The position numbers were made by a program, and so were the translations under genes. DNA of 10,629 nt from Chitinophagaceae bacterium (GTDB lineage Bacteria > Bacteroidota > Bacteroidia > Chitinophagales > Chitinophagaceae). Positions 1-5,072 of this stretch are shown here, one piece after another. The stretch is from NCBI GenBank assembly GCA_947378615.1, contig CANCKV010000061.1, forward strand, positions 1 through 10,629, written 5' to 3'. The notes beneath the pieces are model-generated. The model was not told the DNA's origin, made no database searches, and saw nothing but the letters and a program-made list of their open reading frames with translations. How positions within the stretch are numbered: the stretch's first letter is position 1; each line of letters opens with the position of its first letter.

Positions 1-215
1 CCGCTCTTCTACGACAGGGTCGTTTGATAGCAAAGTATGAGTTTGGGAAGCTTGGTATTGAAAAGGGACAAAGGCTTAGTAATCATTTGGGTTTTGATAA
101 AACAATTGACAGACCGATGACAGTAGCTGAAATAAGTGCACAAAATGAATCTTATTTTGAAACTAAACAGGTTAATGTGATAGGATTCAGACGGGAAATG
201 GTGATGGAGAATTAA
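1..215 (+). CDS. AAA+ ATPase, C-terminal end (partial, 5' end outside window)
   Basis: The frame is open from the left edge: in-frame codons from base 3 read A-L-L-R-Q-G-R-L and continue to the TAA at 213-215, giving about 71 residues. The stretch ALLRQGRLIAKYEFGKL near the start looks like the end of an AAA+ core: 'ALLR.GR' matches the arginine-finger / sensor region of FtsH-, Cdc48- and Bcs1-like ATPases ('D.ALLRPGR'). The rest (LSNHLGF, RPMTVAEI) fits the small helical lid of the AAA module. The TTG at 24-26 is only an internal codon, not a believable start. The stop overlaps the stop of the convergent WYL gene by 4 bp. The substrate is unknown. Nothing visible links it to the RNA-repair operon except position. 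The family call is fairly sure; the exact subfamily is not. Confidence 0.65.
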   Translation, partial: ALLRQGRLIAKYEFGKLGIEKGQRLSNHLGFDKTIDRPMTVAEISAQNESYFETKQVNVIGFRREMVMEN

Positions 216-1234
216 GAAGGAGTAGTATGATACACTTCATAAAGAAGCTTTGATTTACGCCTGAAAAGGCGAATTAGGTTGGAGGGGGAGATGATTTTCA
301 ATCCTTCTCCATATCCTAACAATTCTCTTTCAAGTTCAAAATTGGGAATGACATCTATACTAAAAGTTGTTCCATCTTTTGTTTCTTCCAAAATTAGCTG
401 CGAGGTATGGATTGGCTTTGTCTTTATATAGGGGGCTTGCAAATGGTTGGCAATAAAAATGATATGAGTGGGTGTATCCGCCTCGTTGCGGGTAACGCCT
501 ACAATATCCTTAAAATAAGTTTGAGGACTAAACTTTGGGTTTAATCGAAATAATTCATCAGGTAGTTGGGCAATATTTAGTATTCTGTCTAAGGCAAGTG
601 TGGCAATTTGTTTGTCTTTTTTCTTCATTCCCAAAATAAACCAACGATTACGATACTCTTTTAAATAGTAGGGAAAAATAACAATATCGGTTGCTTCCCT
701 TGCTTTAAAAGACTGATAAGTTAGTTGAACAGTAGTTTGGGTAATGATATTCTTATATAATAGGTCAAGCCACTTTAATCCTGTCAGTAGTTCATTTTTT
801 TCAAAATCAATGACTTGAGGTTGTTGTGTTTGCTCACTATTAATCTTGTCTTCCAATTTGTTTACCATCTCGGTCATGTCATCAAAATGACTAAAGCCCT
901 TAAACTGTTTTAGCAAATGTGTTACTTCTTGCAATACTGCTAAATCTTGCGATGTTAAAGGGATGTTGGTAATAGAATAATCTGGGTTTTCGTAACTGTA
1001 ATACTTTTTATCTGTGACAATAATTGGGGCATTATAACCCAATTTGTCGCTTCGCATAGCATTCAAATCGAGACGTATTGTACGCAAACTTACTCCTTTG
1101 TCGATGCCTTCATATTCATACAATGCATCGTTGCAGGCATCAATCAGGTTCTCGATTGTCCATTTACGACGGCGATTTTGTAAGCATTTATCAATGGTAC
1201 GATAACGAATCAAAGCATTACGATTAACAGGCAT
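212..1234 (-). CDS. HTH-WYL domain transcriptional regulator
   Basis: The 340-residue protein has the layout of HTH-WYL-WCX regulators (the PafB/PafC/YafY-like group). Residues ~5-80 form an N-terminal winged-HTH-like region (LIRYRTIDKCL, then SLRTIRLDLNAM as the likely recognition helix). A helical linker follows at ~90-160. The WYL domain is at ~165-222, with the hallmark F187-P188-Y189 and R197-W198-F199-I200-L201 in place of W-Y-L, then LALDRI. A WCX-like C-terminal extension spans ~240-335. WYL domains are known ligand- or nucleic-acid-sensing modules of regulators. It is transcribed away from the tRNA-like/slipin/RlaP/RtcB block, and the 23-bp palindrome in its promoter is its likely operator. 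I infer that it is the local regulator and senses an RNA-damage signal, replacing RtcR. Whether it activates or represses cannot be read from sequence. The ATG is well placed and no SD is visible, which is usual in this phylum. Confidence 0.88.
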   Translation of the reverse strand: MPVNRNALIRYRTIDKCLQNRRRKWTIENLIDACNDALYEYEGIDKGVSLRTIRLDLNAMRSDKLGYNAPIIVTDKKYYSYENPDYSITNIPLTSQDLAVLQEVTHLLKQFKGFSHFDDMTEMVNKLEDKINSEQTQQPQVIDFEKNELLTGLKWLDLLYKNIITQTTVQLTYQSFKAREATDIVIFPYYLKEYRNRWFILGMKKKDKQIATLALDRILNIAQLPDELFRLNPKFSPQTYFKDIVGVTRNEADTPTHIIFIANHLQAPYIKTKPIHTSQLILEETKDGTTFSIDVIPNFELERELLGYGEGLKIISPSNLIRLFRRKSKLLYEVYHTTPS

Positions 1235-1252
1235 TTTCTAAATATTTCTGGA

Positions 1253-1281
1253 AAAATATAAAATATTTTTTACTGTGCAAA
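1253..1281 (-). promoter_or_regulatory. Candidate Bacteroidota-type promoter of the WYL gene
   Basis: On the minus strand a -33-like TTTG (complement of 1278-1281) is followed after 17 nt by TATATTTT (complement of 1253-1260), a 7/8 match to the Bacteroidota -7 consensus TAnnTTTG. It ends 18 bp before the ATG. The TTTG lies inside the palindrome at 1272-1294, so a protein bound there would block the promoter. The match is short and the region is AT-rich, so this is tentative. Confidence 0.3.
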
Positions 1282-1294
1282 AAGATTGCACAGT
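1272..1294. promoter_or_regulatory. 23-bp perfect palindrome, candidate WYL operator
   Basis: ACTGTGCAA (1272-1280), AAAGA spacer, TTGCACAGT (1286-1294): two 9-bp arms with no mismatch and a 5-bp spacer. It lies 37 bp upstream of the WYL start codon, between the divergently oriented regulator and the tRNA-like/RNA-repair block. This is the standard place and shape for a dimeric regulator site. There is no T-run on either side, so a terminator is unlikely. Assignment to the WYL protein is inference from position. Confidence 0.6.
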
Positions 1295-1510
1295 GCTGAT
1301 TGAGTTTTGTGTTGTCAAAGAGAAAAAGTAGTTCTTTAAAATATTGGTTGATAAAAAATTTCAACAAAAAAGCTTGCTTCACGGCAAGAAGGATTTATAC
1401 AAATGTTATTCAAACTAGGTGTGGGTTTTTGAATACCCCACAGTGCAGAGATAGTAATCAACTGTATTCTTTTGTACACAATGGATAAGTCCTCATTCAC
1501 TCTGTGTGTC
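1295..1510 (+). other. Gene-free leader before the tRNA-like array
   Basis: I see no convincing coding frame here. It holds two hairpins: CTTGC-TTCACG-GCAAG (1373-1388) and TGTGGG/CCCACA (1420-1425 with 1437-1442) closing an 11-nt loop. The second resembles a T-arm with an inflated loop (TTTTTGAATAC instead of TTCGAAT). The octamer CACAGTGC occurs just after the second hairpin stem and also at the right edge of the palindrome (1289-1296). ACACA (1476-1480) could pair with TGTGT (1503-1507) to lead into the first T-arm. The promoter of the plus-strand operon should lie here or within the array, but I find no clean TTTG / TAnnTTTG pair. Confidence 0.35.
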
Positions 1511-1558
1511 AGGGGTTCGAATCCCCTCCCAATAAAATGGGTAGCTCAGTGGTAGAGT
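1511..1558 (+). ncRNA. tRNA-like module 1: T-arm, acceptor hairpin, D-arm (permuted order)
   Basis: T-arm AGGGG-TTCGAAT-CCCCT (1511-1527) is followed directly by CCCA (1528-1531), six bases, then TGGG (1538-1541), TA as positions 8-9, and a D-arm GCTC-AGTGGTA-GAGT (1544-1558) with the canonical GG. CCCA/TGGG gives four Watson-Crick pairs in the acceptor positions next to the elbow. In a 7-bp acceptor frame two of the remaining three positions mismatch. There is no anticodon arm after the D-arm, only about 11 nt (AACAGGCAATT) before the next T-arm. This makes a tRNA elbow without a decoding arm, if it is transcribed. Confidence 0.5.
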
Positions 1559-1569
1559 AACAGGCAATT

Positions 1570-1638
1570 GTGGGTTCGAATCCCACTCCGATTAAGGTTC
1601 GGATAGCTAAATGGTTAAGCACTACACTGTTAATGTAG
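1570..1638 (+). ncRNA. tRNA-like module 2: circularly permuted tRNA-Asn(GUU)-like RNA
   Basis: All four tRNA arms occur in permuted order. The T-arm is GTGGG-TTCGAAT-CCCAC (1570-1586). The acceptor 3' strand TCCGATT (1587-1593) is followed by AAG and the acceptor 5' strand GTTCGGA (1597-1603), which pair in five consecutive Watson-Crick pairs next to the T-arm, then one T-T mismatch and one G-T wobble. Next come TA (positions 8-9), a D-arm GCT-AAATGGTTA-AGC (1606-1620), one base, and an anticodon arm CTACA-CTGTTAA-TGTAG (1622-1638) with anticodon GTT, U33 and A37. Read linearly, the last module's acceptor (GTTCGGA with CTATCAA) does not pair. The spacing of every element fits tRNA numbering. 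Permutation is the best fit to the pairing but may be a by-product of a decayed tandem array. Confidence 0.5.
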
Positions 1639-1710
1639 AATGGAGTCTGTCGCTCCACTATCAAATGGCAATCAGGTACAGAAGCTGTTGTTTTGGATTA
1701 GCAGATAAGA

Positions 1711-1730
1711 TTTTCTTCTTTCGAAGAAAA
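1711..1730 (+). other. 8-bp perfect hairpin in the operon leader
   Basis: TTTTCTTC (1711-1718) pairs fully with GAAGAAAA (1723-1730) around a TTTC loop. No T-run follows on either strand, so it is more likely a structured leader element or processing site than a terminator. Confidence 0.4.
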
Positions 1731-1769
1731 GATAAAATGTAAATCTTGAAACGCTTTGAAAACAATTGA

Positions 1770-1783
1770 GTAATAATTATTAC
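1770..1783. promoter_or_regulatory. 14-bp perfect AT palindrome
   Basis: GTAATAATTATTAC is fully self-complementary without a spacer and lies about 155 bp before the slipin gene. It could be a protein-binding site. AT-rich DNA gives such palindromes easily, so support is weak. Confidence 0.2.
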
Positions 1784-1805
1784 AGAAGTTGGCTTAAGTA
1801 ATAAA

Positions 1806-1831
1806 TGTCTATTAGTGATGCAAAATAGACA
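1806..1831 (+). other. Hairpin before the leader ORF
   Basis: TGTCTATT (1806-1813) and AATAGACA (1824-1831) form an 8-bp perfect stem with a 10-nt loop, ending 25 nt before the ribosome binding site of the leader ORF. The position suits a translational control element, or a stabilising 5' end if the transcript is processed downstream of the tRNA-like array. Confidence 0.35.
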
Positions 1832-1856
1832 GATTATTTCTACCAATTAATTTAAT

Positions 1857-1862
1857 AAGGAG
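1857..1862 (+). promoter_or_regulatory. Strong ribosome binding site of the leader ORF
   Basis: AAGGAG stands 4 nt before the ATG at 1867. It is the clearest SD at a start codon in the window. The slipin ATG itself, 70 bp further on, has none. This supports translation of the small ORF and coupled reading of slipin. Confidence 0.5.
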
Positions 1863-1866
1863 AAAG

Positions 1867-1935
1867 ATGGTTTCCGTTGTTTGGGACAATTCAACTCAAC
1901 AGCTTCTAATTATTGAAAAAATTAAAATGAAATAA
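1867..1935 (+). CDS. 22-codon leader ORF coupled to slipin
   Basis: An ATG 4 nt after AAGGAG opens a 22-codon frame. It begins MVSVVWDNSTQQ, goes on LLIIEKIK and ends MK before TAA at 1933-1935. Only two bases separate this stop from the slipin ATG at 1938. A ribosome finishing the leader would be placed right on the slipin start, which has no SD of its own. I therefore read it as a translational-coupling leader peptide. I recognise no family. It is not an in-frame extension of slipin. It could be chance, but the strong SD and exact spacing argue for use. Confidence 0.45.
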   Translation: MVSVVWDNSTQQLLIIEKIKMK

Positions 1936-1937
1936 CA

Positions 1938-3038
1938 ATGAAAAAGGTAAAAATTAACGCTTACCAAATTGGTTTGGTATTTAAAGATGGCGTGTACAAA
2001 AGAATGTTGAAAGAAGGTAATTATTGGTTAGGATGGGGTGAGTATGCTTTTACTTACGAGATTTCAAAGCCATTTCTAGCACCTATTGAATTAAATGTTT
2101 TATTGCAGGATGAGACATTGTCAGAGGCATTAATTTTGGTTGAAGTATGTGACAATGAAATTGTACTTCAATATGAAAATGGCTTGTTGAAACAAGTTTT
2201 GACAGCGGGAAGATATGCTTATTGGAAAGGGATGATTAACTATAATTTCTTAAAGGCTGATATCAGCAAGATTGAAATTGATTCATCGATTGACCGTGCA
2301 ACTTTACTAAACAAATTGGTTATTAATTATGTAAGAACATATACTGTGGAGAGCCATGAAAAAGCAGTATTGTTTGTGGATGGTAAATATCAAAAAATGC
2401 TTGATGGCGGTGTATATTATTGGTGGAAAAATAGTATTCCTGTTCTGATTGGTAAGGCAGATATGCGTCAACAACAAGTAGAAATCAATGGGCAAGAAAT
2501 CTTGACAAAGGATAAGGCGGCCTTGCGGATAAATGCTTTTGCACAATACAAGGTAGTAGATATTGAGAAGGCTTTGTTGCAAAACAAGGATTACGACAAG
2601 CAATTGTATGTTGCTTTTCAATTGGCATTGCGGGAACATGTAAGCACGATGAGTTTCGATGAACTATTAGAAAAAAAAGAAACAATTGTTCCTTTTGTAT
2701 TGCAAAGAATAAAAGCAGATGCAGCTTCTTTGGGTGTGGAAGTGGCAGGTTTCGGCATTCGTGACATCATTTTGCCTGGCGAAGTAAAAGAAATTATGAA
2801 TCAGGTATTGGTGGCAGAAAAGAAAGCACAAGCCAACATCATCATGAGGAGAGAAGAAACAGCTAGCACTAGAAGTTTGTTGAATACTGCCAAATTAATG
2901 GAAGAAAACACCATGTTGTGGAAGCTGAAGGAAATGGAATATGTAGAAAAGATTGCAGATAAAATCAGCAATATCAGCGTAAATGGAAATGGAGATTTAG
3001 TAGGGCAGTTGAAGCAAATCTTCGTTCCACAAAAATAA
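1938..3038 (+). CDS. Slipin / SPFH (band 7) protein of the RNA-repair operon
   Basis: The 366-residue protein carries an SPFH/band-7 domain at ~138-290 (ILTKDKAALRINAFAQYKV, then LQRIKADAASLGVEVAGFGI and RDIILPGEVKEIMNQVL), as in stomatin and slipin. A charged helical, coiled-coil-like tail follows at ~290-345 (AEKKAQANIIMRREETASTR). Ordinary slipins have an N-terminal membrane hairpin; I see no hydrophobic segment here, so it is probably cytosolic or peripheral. The N-terminus holds two extra copies of the strand motif that opens the SPFH domain, at 8-34, 71-97 and 138-164 (pattern: hydrophobic-Vx-F/Y-x-x-G...L-x-x-G-x-Y...W). SPFH proteins build oligomeric scaffolds. Slipins recur next to RtcB in RNA-repair operons, where their role is unknown. 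The start follows the leader ORF by 2 nt. Confidence 0.85.
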   Translation: MKKVKINAYQIGLVFKDGVYKRMLKEGNYWLGWGEYAFTYEISKPFLAPIELNVLLQDETLSEALILVEVCDNEIVLQYENGLLKQVLTAGRYAYWKGMINYNFLKADISKIEIDSSIDRATLLNKLVINYVRTYTVESHEKAVLFVDGKYQKMLDGGVYYWWKNSIPVLIGKADMRQQQVEINGQEILTKDKAALRINAFAQYKVVDIEKALLQNKDYDKQLYVAFQLALREHVSTMSFDELLEKKETIVPFVLQRIKADAASLGVEVAGFGIRDIILPGEVKEIMNQVLVAEKKAQANIIMRREETASTRSLLNTAKLMEENTMLWKLKEMEYVEKIADKISNISVNGNGDLVGQLKQIFVPQK

Positions 3039-3040
3039 AG

Positions 3041-3073
3041 TAGTAGGCAACTATGCAAGTGGTTGCCGCTACA
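3041..3073 (+). other. Intercistronic hairpin 1 after slipin
   Basis: GGCAAC (3046-3051) pairs with GTTGCC (3062-3067). An outer TAG/CTA (3041-3043 with 3069-3071) can extend the stem across a small internal loop. It starts 3 nt after the slipin stop. No T-run follows, so transcript processing or 3' end protection is more likely than termination. Confidence 0.35.
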
Positions 3074-3080
3074 AATCTGT

Positions 3081-3117
3081 TAAAATCTCCTAAATATTAA
3101 TATATTAGGAGATTTTA
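3081..3117 (+). other. 13-bp perfect hairpin between slipin and the first RlaP gene
   Basis: TAAAATCTCCTAA (3081-3093) is the exact complement of TTAGGAGATTTTA (3105-3117), with an 11-nt AT loop. The right arm and the next bases contain AGGAG twice (3107-3111 and 3117-3121), but these lie over 30 nt from the RlaP ATG, too far to act as its SD. No U-tract follows the stem, so it is a weak terminator at best. It may be an attenuator or RNase site that lowers RlaP/RtcB output relative to slipin. Confidence 0.4.
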
Positions 3118-3152
3118 GGAGATAATTGATATTTTAAATTTTAATTGATAAA

Positions 3153-3911
3153 ATGGAAAACATAAAAGTTGCATTACAACAAATAGAAAAAGAGAATGGT
3201 ATAAAAATATTATATGCTATTGAGTCGGGTAGTAGGGCATGGGGATTTCCGTCACCTGATAGTGATTTCGATGTGAGATTTATTTACATACACAAAAAAG
3301 ATTGGTATTTAGGACTTACTGATAAGAAAGATACTATTGAATCAATGCAAGGTGAACTAGATATAACAGGGTGGGACTTAAAGAAGTGTTTAATCTTGTT
3401 AAAAAAGTCAAATGTAGCAATGCTTGAAAAGTTTCAATCACCCATTGTATATTTTCAAGTGGAAAGTTTCGCTGAAGAAATGAAACAATTAATGCATCAT
3501 TACTACTCACAAACTGCTGTTTTTTTCCATCATTATTCTTTAGCAAAGAAGTTTTGGGAGGAGATAAAAGAAGCAGATGTAGTAAAACTGAAAAGCTATT
3601 TCTATCTAATACGTTCACTTTTAACTTGTAATTGGGTTGTAAATGTCAAAACTCTACCGCCAATAGATATAGAGGGGTTGATGACTTTAATAACAGAAGT
3701 CGAAAGATTTTATTTAAGGGAATTAATCAAATTGAAAGCAACAGTAGATGAAAAATATTTACATCCGAAGGAAAAGTTTATGGAAGATTTGGCTTTTCAA
3801 TTATTTTCATTTATCGAATCTTTTAAGAATCAACTTGGTGTAAGTGATACAAATTATATATTATTAGAGCAATTCTTTTTAAAAACAATAAATGAAAACG
3901 ATAACAATTGA
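3153..3911 (+). CDS. RlaP-type nucleotidyltransferase 1 (Pol beta superfamily)
   Basis: The 252-residue protein has the Pol-beta/MNT signature near its start: GSRAWGF (26-32), then S37-D38-F39-D40-V41-R42, with a third carboxylate likely at D70 (GELDITGWDLKKCL). These give the metal-binding triad and the phosphate-binding G-S. The form 'GSRAxG...SDxDxR' followed by 'W-D-L-K-K' fits the RlaP family (Pfam, 'RNA repair pathway DNA polymerase beta family', COG3541-like). Its members are predicted to add nucleotides to RNA ends, probably before RtcB sealing. That activity is a prediction, not shown here. The C-terminal ~150 residues are mostly helical. The 3' end overlaps the next RlaP gene by 20 bp, so the two are made together. 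No SD is visible at the ATG. Confidence 0.85.
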   Translation: MENIKVALQQIEKENGIKILYAIESGSRAWGFPSPDSDFDVRFIYIHKKDWYLGLTDKKDTIESMQGELDITGWDLKKCLILLKKSNVAMLEKFQSPIVYFQVESFAEEMKQLMHHYYSQTAVFFHHYSLAKKFWEEIKEADVVKLKSYFYLIRSLLTCNWVVNVKTLPPIDIEGLMTLITEVERFYLRELIKLKATVDEKYLHPKEKFMEDLAFQLFSFIESFKNQLGVSDTNYILLEQFFLKTINENDNN

Positions 3912-4956
3912 AGAGGTAAAACAAAATGGATGGCTAGTTTTTGAAGCAATAGTGGGTAGTAGGGCTTATGGGTTAAATACGTCAACTTCCGATACTGATA
4001 TAAGAGGTGTTTTTATTTTACCTAAACACCTTTATTATGGATTAGAATATACAGGCCAAGTAAATAATGAAACAAATGATATTGTTTACTATGAACTAAA
4101 GAGGTTTATGGAGTTGCTTGCAAAAAACAATCCTAATATAATGGAGATGTTGAGTATTCCTGATAACTGTATTTTATTCAAGGATAAGTTGATAGATGAA
4201 ATTAAAGTGGAGCTGTTTTTATCAAAGCTTTGCAAAAAGACATTTGCTAATTATGCTTATACACAAATAAAAAAGGCTTATGGTCTTGAGAAAAAAGTGT
4301 TGAATCCTGTTGAAGAAACAAGAAAATCTGTATTGGATTTCTGTTTTGTATACCAAGATAGAGATGCAATTCCTTTACTAGAGTTTTTAAAACAAAGTCT
4401 CTTGAGTCAGGAAAAAGTTGGGCTATCTGCGATTTCACATTTGCGAGATTGTTATAATCTATTTTACAGTGATGAAAACATTTATCATGGTATAATCAGA
4501 AAAGAAGAAGCAAATGATGTTCATCTTAGTAGTATTCCGAAGGGTCAAAAACCTATTGCGATGATGTATTTTAATAAAGATGCTTATTCTTCTTATTGTA
4601 AAAAATACAAGGAGTATTGGGATTGGGTGGCAAAACGAAATGATGAACGTTATAAAACAACAATTTCACATGGCAAAGGGTATGATTCTAAAAACATGAT
4701 GCATGTATTCAGATTATTATTGATGGCTAAGGAAATAGCAACCGATAGCTCAATAAATGTTTTCAGAAATGACAGAGAATTTCTTTTGTCAATAAAAGCA
4801 GGAGAATTTGAATATGATGATTTGGTCATTAAGGCGGAAAAACTAAAAGATGAATTACCTGCTTTTTATCAGAAAGCCAACCTGCCGGAAGAACCAAATA
4901 TTGAAGATGTTGATGATTTATTAGTCAAAATTAGGATGGCATATTATTTAAGGTAA
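3892..4956 (+). CDS. RlaP-type nucleotidyltransferase 2 (Pol beta superfamily)
   Basis: This is a second, longer (354-residue) member of the RlaP group. It has GSRAYGL (22-28) and S33-D34-T35-D36-I37-R38-G39, with a third carboxylate probably at D63 in NDIVYYELKRF, then NNPNIMEML (79-87), typical for the family. A later conserved block at 260-280 (HGKGYDSKNMMHVFRLLLMAKE) matches the C-terminal helical part of long RlaP/YcgL-type proteins. The catalytic residues are intact. It starts inside the 3' end of RlaP 1 in another frame (20-bp overlap). The two proteins are clearly diverged and not a recent duplication, so they may act on different ends or add different nucleotides. A 116-bp gap with a UUCG hairpin separates it from rtcB. 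Confidence 0.87.
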   Translation: MKTITIEEVKQNGWLVFEAIVGSRAYGLNTSTSDTDIRGVFILPKHLYYGLEYTGQVNNETNDIVYYELKRFMELLAKNNPNIMEMLSIPDNCILFKDKLIDEIKVELFLSKLCKKTFANYAYTQIKKAYGLEKKVLNPVEETRKSVLDFCFVYQDRDAIPLLEFLKQSLLSQEKVGLSAISHLRDCYNLFYSDENIYHGIIRKEEANDVHLSSIPKGQKPIAMMYFNKDAYSSYCKKYKEYWDWVAKRNDERYKTTISHGKGYDSKNMMHVFRLLLMAKEIATDSSINVFRNDREFLLSIKAGEFEYDDLVIKAEKLKDELPAFYQKANLPEEPNIEDVDDLLVKIRMAYYLR

Positions 4957-4969
4957 CAAAAAACAATGA

Positions 4970-5002
4970 TTACCACATTTCGCCTTCGGGACTTTGTGGT
5001 AA
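4970..5002 (+). other. Hairpin with UUCG centre before rtcB
   Basis: TTACCACA (4970-4977) pairs with TGTGGTAA (4995-5002), and the inner loop can form CC-TTCG-GG (4983-4990), a stable tetraloop hairpin. It lies 13 nt after the RlaP 2 stop and 70 nt before the rtcB ATG. No U-tract follows. It may set a processing point so that rtcB RNA accumulates separately. Confidence 0.4.
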
Positions 5003-5072
5003 ACAGAAAAACAATTATTTCAAAAAATGAATGGTTTAGTAGATAAATAATCATTCAAATCATCAATAACAA

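Larger units (their letters stand above)
1511..1662 (+). ncRNA. Array of tRNA-like modules upstream of the RNA-repair genes
   Basis: About 150 bp hold, in order: a T-arm (1511-1527), an acceptor-like hairpin, a D-arm (1544-1558), a second T-arm (1570-1586), a second acceptor-like hairpin, a D-arm (1606-1620), a tRNA-Asn anticodon arm (1622-1638) and a 5-bp hairpin (1641-1657) in the place of a third T-arm. Both T-arms have the exact TTCGAAT loop and perfect 5-bp stems. No module is a normal linear tRNA: the first lacks a 5' half, the middle one lacks the anticodon arm, and the last lacks a T-loop and a matching 3' acceptor strand. No CCA is encoded. The array sits between the WYL regulator and slipin, where other RNA-repair operons carry Y RNA or tRNA-related RNAs. 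Alternatives: decayed tandem tRNA genes, or leftovers of integration at tRNA genes. Confidence 0.7.

Noticed and set aside
1300..1488. 62-codon plus-strand ORF between the WYL gene and slipin
   Set aside because: TTG start, no SD, no recognisable motif, and it runs through hairpins toward the tRNA-like array; more likely a chance frame in a leader RNA.
1272..1510. Sigma54 promoter as in RtcR-controlled rtc operons
   Set aside because: No GG-N10-GC element in the TGGCAC/TTGCA form was found, and no RtcR-like gene is present. The TTGCA in the palindrome stands alone.
1511..1662. att site of an integrated element at a tRNA gene
   Set aside because: No integrase, no direct repeat of the T-arm further along, and the modules are in tandem with exact arm geometry. 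It remains a fallback explanation for their decay.
2307..3058. Minus-strand ORFs opposite slipin (three frames)
   Set aside because: They lie opposite a clear SPFH protein, have cysteine- and leucine-rich chance composition and no motif: shadows.
5027..5050. 7-codon ORF before rtcB as a second leader peptide
   Set aside because: No SD and a 22-nt gap to the rtcB ATG; nothing separates it from chance.
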